From Lumbricus rubellus (Eukaryota > Annelida > Clitellata > Crassiclitellata > Lumbricidae), in contig OX243811.1 in the NCBI GenBank assembly GCA_945859605.1, positions 39,859,821 through 39,923,820 on the forward strand: DNA of 64,000 nucleotides, written 5' to 3'. The notes beneath the pieces are model-generated. The model was not told the DNA's origin. It ran no database searches and saw nothing but the letters and a program-made list of their open reading frames with translations. The position numbers and the translations under genes were made by a program. The stretch's first letter is position 1. Every line of letters begins with the position of its first letter. Shown here piece after piece: positions 59,073 to 64,000 of this stretch.

Positions 59073-60817
59073 TTAGGGTGCCAACCAAATGCATGGTCAA
59101 AAAATAATTTTGTCTGATCCAGTTGCTCACCCCCTACAAATGTTTTCTATGGCAAGAAACTCACGTGATACAAATTTTATTCCAATAGAAGATCATTTAG
59201 AGGTAGCTTAGCACGTCAGTAGTTTATAGTAGCGTATAACATAATTTCTTCAAAATCGCATATGGAAATAGCTTATATTCACAGAGAACAGGCTGTGCTG
59301 TGACTCAATGTTCATACTGACTAAGAATAATAATGTTTCTTGTAATTTTTTTATCTTTCCCAATTCTTGGATGTTGCTCTAATAACACGGATAAACCATA
59401 AAAGGCTAATTAAAGACTGTCAATGTCATTTCATACAACTTCCAGCAATACAATCCTTCCTGATGGTGCCTATGTTTTGTCTGAACAAAAGTGTATAAGA
59501 AAACACTACTGAGCTTGGTTTGCAGACCAAAATCATGGAATTAGTCGATGCCAAAGTGTTCAACACCAGATGGGACCTCCAGGGGCAAAAAATCAAGATA
59601 TTTAGAAGATTTAGATAGGCTACTCACGTATAATTATGCATTTGACGCAGACCGGTATGAAAATGGAATAAAGGTGACAGCAACTGCAGTGGTTTGGATC
59701 TGGTGCAAAATGAGTTTATCGAGTTCATCCAGCTCAATATGATATTCAGTCAAGACTGTAAGGAAGACTATGAGCTCTTTTACCTGGCACTGATATTCTT
59801 AAAAGGAGTATAAAGTAAGGGAGATCTGTGCATATCCATGCCTCTGGAGTCCACCCTAGAGCTAGATGGATGGCAAGGTCACAAACAAGGTTAAAAAGAT
59901 ACTTATTTTACTCTCAATAAATCTCATCAAATGCGAGTTGTCAGCTCTCCCAGAGTTCAAGTCAATTGTTAAGTTTACATTCAGTGTCTGTACACACATG
60001 CATGTGCCACACCTGATCCTCACAACGTCTTGAATCTTCTGCATGAGTTTGATGCATACAGACAAACAACTAAACTGTTATCGATTCAGCAATCAATTCC
60101 TTCTGTAGTCATTTGTAGTATCTACGTGAAATACTAATTGGTCACACTTTCTCTGATACAATGGTTCCTCTGGATTTGAAGGAAGCAATAGTCATGCACA
60201 GCCCTAAGTAAAGAAACCCATGGACAAACTCCTCGGCACGTTGTAAGTTTATACTGCATGGACATGACACTGTTGCTATACCAATGCTTCGGTGGTTGTC
60301 ACAACATATTTAGCAGTTTCTTGTGGCAATTGGAATATCACAGCACTTTTTGGCCCTAAAGACCTTCACCCTAGCATTTGAGAGAGCATTTCTGAGTATG
60401 CTAGTGCTGAGATATGGACAGAGAGTCTGATGGTGGTAAACAGTGCCGCTGATTTATTCAATGGTGTTCTTGGTCACTATGAAAAACAGAATAAATTTAT
60501 GTCATAAGTTGCTGAGAGGCACCGCAGGACATTTCTAGTTACTAAGGAGTCTACTATTGCTCACCAGTAGTGCTGGGCTCAATTGCTCATCACTAACTTA
60601 GCAATAATGAGCACCCTGGATAGTTGTGTATCTTACGCATTGAAACGTCATGGAATTTAACATTGTCCAATGCTAAAAACTTTAACCGCGTCAAGCTACC
60701 AGTAATTTTTTTTAGAATGCTTCCAAATTTTGTGAGCCTTATTATTTCAACATTGAAAACATATTTTGGGGGTGAGAAGATACAAATTACACACTTTTAT
60801 TTTGAGTGGCACCCTAA
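59073..60817 (+). mobile_element. decayed 1.75-kb TIR element, superfamily unassigned
   Basis: Perfect 11-bp ends TTAGGGTGCCA (59073-59083) and TGGCACCCTAA (60807-60817) are flanked by a 6-bp repeat TGCATA on both sides. A subterminal CTCACCCCC near the left end pairs with GGGGGTGAG near the right. The interior has plus-strand protein remnants in shifting frames: QDCKEDYELFYLALIFLKG (about 59750-59810), GVHPRARWMARS (about 59845-59880), FSDTMVPLDLKEAIV (about 60150-60195) and MVVNSAADLFNGVLGHYEKQ (about 60430-60490). They look like one former reading frame of a transposon-borne protein, but I cannot name it. Confidence 0.65.
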
Positions 60818-60825
60818 TGCATATA

Positions 60826-61446
60826 CACTGTGCCCCATAAAAAAACACACCAAAAAACTTTGTCATGAAACGCATGTAAGTCTAATGTTAAATAAGAAAA
60901 AGTAATGTTTCATTTAAAAAGATGTTCGAAATGATGTCCCTTCGCTTGAACGCAGGCTCTCAGCCTTGGCCGCCACTGTTCAATAGCTTTGTCAATGAAA
61001 CTCTGCTTCAACTGTGCCCACACAACGATAAATCGCTCCTTCAACTCGTTGATGTCCCGTATTGCTGTCTGGTAGACGCGTGCCTGTATTAGATCCCAAA
61101 TTATGTAGTCAACGGGATTGAGGTCTGGTGACAGTGGTGAGTTTGCTGGCCAGAGTTCCGGTCCAATGAAGCTTGGTGTTTCACGTCGCAGCAATGCAAT
61201 GGTGTCCTTTGCACGATGTGCTGGGGTGCTGTCATATAAGTTACTAATCTCTGTTTAAATGTTTCCAAACACGCCTAGTCTGCGTCACTGCCTCCAACAG
61301 CAACCACTTCTGTGAGTAAGTAAAATGTAAAATATTTCGTGGCAAAAGTATTTGAGAAACAACGTACAAACTTTTATTACAATTGGCTTAGTTTTATAGA
61401 AGATTTTAAAAAATCTTTTTGGTGTGTTTTTTTATGGGGCACAGTG
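60826..61446 (-). mobile_element. internally deleted Tc1/mariner-type transposon
   Basis: Identical 31-bp terminal inverted repeats start CACTGTGCCCCATAAAAAAA, and a TA duplication lies on both sides (60824-60825 and 61447-61448). At 621 bp it is about half the size of an autonomous element and keeps only the 3' part of the transposase, on the minus strand. Perfect TIR identity points to recent activity, in trans. Confidence 0.92.
60910..61238 (-). pseudogene. Tc1/mariner transposase, C-terminal fragment
   Basis: The reverse frame reads DSTPAHRAKDTIALLRRETP, FIGPELWP, SPDLNPVDYIIWDL, RDINELKERFIVVWAQL and RPRLRACVQAKGHHFEH. These are the second catalytic Asp region (QDxAPAH-like), the PDLNPVDY block and the C-terminal helix of IS630/Tc1/mariner DDE transposases. 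The DNA-binding domain and first catalytic Asp are deleted. A three-residue PLS insertion precedes SPDLNP. Non-functional. Confidence 0.9.
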
Positions 61447-61448
61447 TA

Positions 61449-61825
61449 GTTAGCACTTAGCAGTACCAGTTAAATTTAAAGATCTGAAAGGCATTATTAT
61501 ACTAATATCGAGATGCACAAATACATGGAATGCCAAACAGTTTATGTCTTATGCCAAGTTGTTTCCCTAGCAGCTCATAGTATTTTGACTGGATTTCAGC
61601 AACGTATTAATCACGATTTTCAACTAGTTTCAGTTGAAGTGACCATTACATGATACTTTGTAATTACAAAAGCGATTAGATTAGATTTGATTAGCCATAT
61701 TACAACGCTTCAATAGTGGCAGACATTGCTTTGAAGAGAACAGTAGTTTAAAAGATTTCACAGAGCTTTATCTACAGAAAATTAGATTCCAGCATCTTGA
61801 TGCCCCGTTTGCTTTCTCCGGGCAT
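61449..61825. other. region 3' of tektin-2, no gene
   Basis: AT-rich sequence between the mariner element and the tektin-2 stop codon. It probably holds the tektin-2 3' UTR, but I see no clear AATAAA on the minus strand. Confidence 0.4.
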
Positions 61826-64000
61826 TCAGTATGTCACTAGGGGCATACTGAAGACGGGCCCAGTACTTGGGTCCATTGGCATGTGCCGGCGTGCGCCCAT
61901 GCACTTCTTGGAGTCGATCTCGAGGCTGTTTTCCTTGACGGCAATGTCGCGTTCTAGAGTCGTGCGAGTCTTCTGGAGACGACTCAGAGCGAGCATTGAC
62001 TGTCGCAGTTTCTCCTTCAGAACACGCATTGATTCACGGATCTCATGAACCTCCTTCTGAAGCCTACACTCACACAAATGCAAACGTAAATGTTGAGAAC
62101 ACGCATTGATTCACGGATCTCGTGAACCTCCTTCTGAAGCCTACACTCACACAAATGCAAATGTAAATGTTGAGAACACGCATTGATTCGTAGATCTCAT
62201 GAACCTTGTTCTGAAGCCTACACTCAGACAAACGCATGCAAAGGTACAGCACATGCTGCTGCTGTGTTACAATAGTGATCGTATGTTCTCAACCTACTCA
62301 GTTTTGAAATAAATTTATCAGGTTTCATCCATCAACATCACGGCCCATTTGAAAGGGTAGCATGTCGCTTAAGATTTTCACAAATGGACTATGCAAGCCA
62401 AGATTTAAATCTCTTAAATAAGCTGCCATCCGTATGCAAATTGACATTTAAAGCAGACAACAGATTGATAGTTTTATTATTATTATGATAATCGTTATTA
62501 TTATTATTTAGGATCACAGGAATTTGGTTAAATGAATTATCTGGCAGGCATGTCTCTCAATGACTGCATTAACAAGTCCACACAATAGAACTAATCACAT
62601 TAATCAACTGAGTATTTTATTTATTTATTTTTACCCCGTCATGACTGGATCATTGCACAATTCGACATTTATTCGTCGACATCGTTCGTCGAGTCTCGTT
62701 TGAGCGACTTTCATTGGAGCTTCTTTGTCGTGGATCGCTTGCCTCAAAAGATCAACTGTGCGATCCATATCACGAATTTCATTGTTCGTCTAAAAGGAGA
62801 ATTCAACACACACACACAAACACACACACACACACACACACAAAGAAACATCCTTGTAACAGCAGGCAATAAATGTGTCTAAGTACGGTAGCTAATAGAT
62901 GTAAAAAAATCTAATTGTTTACAGTAGTCATGTATTGTTTCATTTATACAAAACCAATACCCCGTTCATGCGACAGTAACATGAAACAATATCCTTTATA
63001 GTATCATGAAACCTAAGCTCTGAAGATGGCGCTTTTTCAGTTCTGCCACAGTATAGAAGTCTTGCTGTTCTTGGCCCATCCTTTTTGGAATAGGCTACAT
63101 TGCAATCTTGGCCTTTCTCTGCCTTATTTCCACCACTGCTTGAAACCATTCTATTTAATCATCGTCTTACTTTGTTGGATCTGGAACATGTGTTTTTTTA
63201 AATGGTGCTATATAAATTTGCAATTACAATTACACAAACTCCTTTTCAGGCAATTATATAAATTCCTTTCCAATGAATCTGATATTGTTTCCAGTGGATG
63301 AACAGCTCCTACCCTTTGGAGGTGGGCCTGTAGAACATTCTTTGCATCGTTTGTCTCTTTGATGCGAGTGTTGAATGCATTGTTGACAGCGTTAAACTGA
63401 CTCCACATTTCATTGGCACACGCTCGAAGACATAAATCAATCTCCCCTCGAACCTTCTCCGAATTCTCCCTCTCCCTTTGCGATCGCAAAATGTTCTCCT
63501 GTGTATGCTTTACCCATGTGAATGGAACAGACACCCTGTAAGGTAATGTCATGCAACACAATAAATCATATAATTATAATGTAACTTGCTAAGCTGTACA
63601 TCCAAGAATCTGATAACATCATCTAACGCTGCTAACTGTTATAATCATGACTGCATCATGACATAGGTTCAGTTAAATTTTAACATTCATGATAATTGCA
63701 TGAAACATGTCAATTACAAGCCAATATAACAATCACAATATCATGAAACATGCTCAACTGTAATATTGACATTTACGATGTCGCATAAGATGGTAGTAAT
63801 TTTAACAATAACGATAAACTGCTGACAATGTTGAACAACATTTACGCAATTGTAACAATCTGGTCATATTCTGTTCGGTTTATGTTACTTAACATGGTAT
63901 GGTATAACAATAATATAATTTATTGCCAAACCATGCTCAAGACAAAGGCTTACGTATTATCAACATTCTCAATCCCCGGATAGAATCCAATGCGTGAGGA
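61826..64000 (-). CDS. TEKT2: tektin-2, 3' part of the gene (last four coding exons)
   Basis: CDS (minus) = complement(join(61826..62063, 62635..62789, 63313..63535, 63954..>64000)); the 5' end lies beyond the window. All junctions are GT-AG and join in phase. It reads RIGFYPGIENVDNT, VSVPFTWVKHTQENILRSQR, ANEMWSQFNAVNNAFNTRI, KVAQTRLDERC, RINVELCND and LERDIAVKENSLEIDSKKCM. NILRSQ and ANEMWxQFN are tektin-2 (sea urchin tektin-B) features rather than tektin-1, -3 or -4. Family role: a coiled-coil filament protein in the lumen of the A-tubule of cilia and flagella. The signature nonapeptide RPNVELCRD is changed to RINVELCND. The C-terminus (GARRHMPMDPSTGPVFSMPL) is unlike the usual tektin end. 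Confidence 0.93.
62020..62242 (-). repeat. 77-bp tandem triplication spanning a tektin-2 splice acceptor
   Basis: Units start at 62020, 62097 and 62174 (period 77). Each holds, in gene orientation, the intron end TTTGTGTGAGTGTAG and the exon start GCTTCAGAAGGAGGTTCATG. The unit nearest the 3' end (62020-62096) joins the intact reading frame and is the real exon start (acceptor before 62063). The third unit is the most diverged (CRLQNKVHEIYESMRVL). Confidence 0.93.
62809..62844. repeat. (CA)n microsatellite
   Basis: An ACACAC run with two AAAC interruptions, in the tektin-2 intron just upstream (in gene sense) of the exon at 62635-62789. Confidence 0.95.
63010..63240 (+). mobile_element. LINE 3'-end fragment (CR1/L2-like) in a tektin-2 intron
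   Basis: Frames with one shift give YRSLAVLGPSFWNRL and FHHCLKPFYL, the FSxxGPxLWNxLP...LKTxLF end of the LINE ORF. This is followed by TGGTGCTATATAAATTTGCA and an (ATTACA)n tail. It is antisense to tektin-2. Confidence 0.65.

Noticed and set aside
59548..59742. 64-residue ORF beginning MPKCSTPDGTSRGKK as a small gene
   Set aside because: It lies inside the decayed TTAGGGTGCCA element and is one fragment of a broken transposon frame.

Overview
The window is invertebrate metazoan DNA: AT-rich, intron-rich, full of interspersed repeats and microsatellites, with no operons or prokaryotic gene signals. The gene content (a C2H2 zinc-finger protein, peroxidasin, tektin-2) is general to bilaterians. 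The long introns and the tRNA-SINE / CR1-L2-like LINE repertoire would fit a marine deuterostome or lophotrochozoan, but the sequence alone does not settle the phylum.

Layout. (1) 1-7414: repeats (a hAT-type MITE at 485-854, TCTG-rich DNA, a 5'-truncated LINE at 3969-4683, a SINE at 6363-6581) and probably an intron or upstream region. (2) 7475-12670, + strand: two coding exons of a 1359-aa C2H2 zinc-finger protein with a CtBP-type PLDLS motif. The single coding intron cuts a zinc finger and contains a MITE that itself contains a SINE. The 3' UTR runs to about 14735. (3) 14736-20340: intergenic, with a SINE and a MITE. (4) 20656-54694, + strand: a complete peroxidasin gene. I reconstructed 23 coding exons whose phases all join (4536 nt, 1511 aa): signal peptide, LRRNT, five LRRs, LRRCT, four Ig domains, animal haem peroxidase, RTRR processing site, coiled coil, VWC. 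Its introns carry MITEs, SINEs, LINE fragments, microsatellites and a 23-bp minisatellite. (5) 54695-61825: downstream DNA with a decayed 1.75-kb terminal-inverted-repeat element and, beside it, a 621-bp internally deleted Tc1/mariner element. (6) 61826-64000, - strand: the 3' four exons of tektin-2, with the 5' end beyond the window. One of its splice-acceptor/exon junctions has been tandemly triplicated.

The genes do not form a pathway. The zinc-finger protein is a probable nuclear repressor. Peroxidasin is a secreted matrix enzyme that cross-links collagen IV. Tektin-2 is an axonemal microtubule protein. Peroxidasin and tektin-2 are convergent.

The most notable signals are: a SINE whose 3' tail matches the 3' end of LINE copies in the same window; six hAT-like elements with 8-bp target-site duplications, five of them exact or with one mismatch; the TTAGGGTGCCA-ended element with an unrecognised protein remnant; and the 77-bp triplication in tektin-2.
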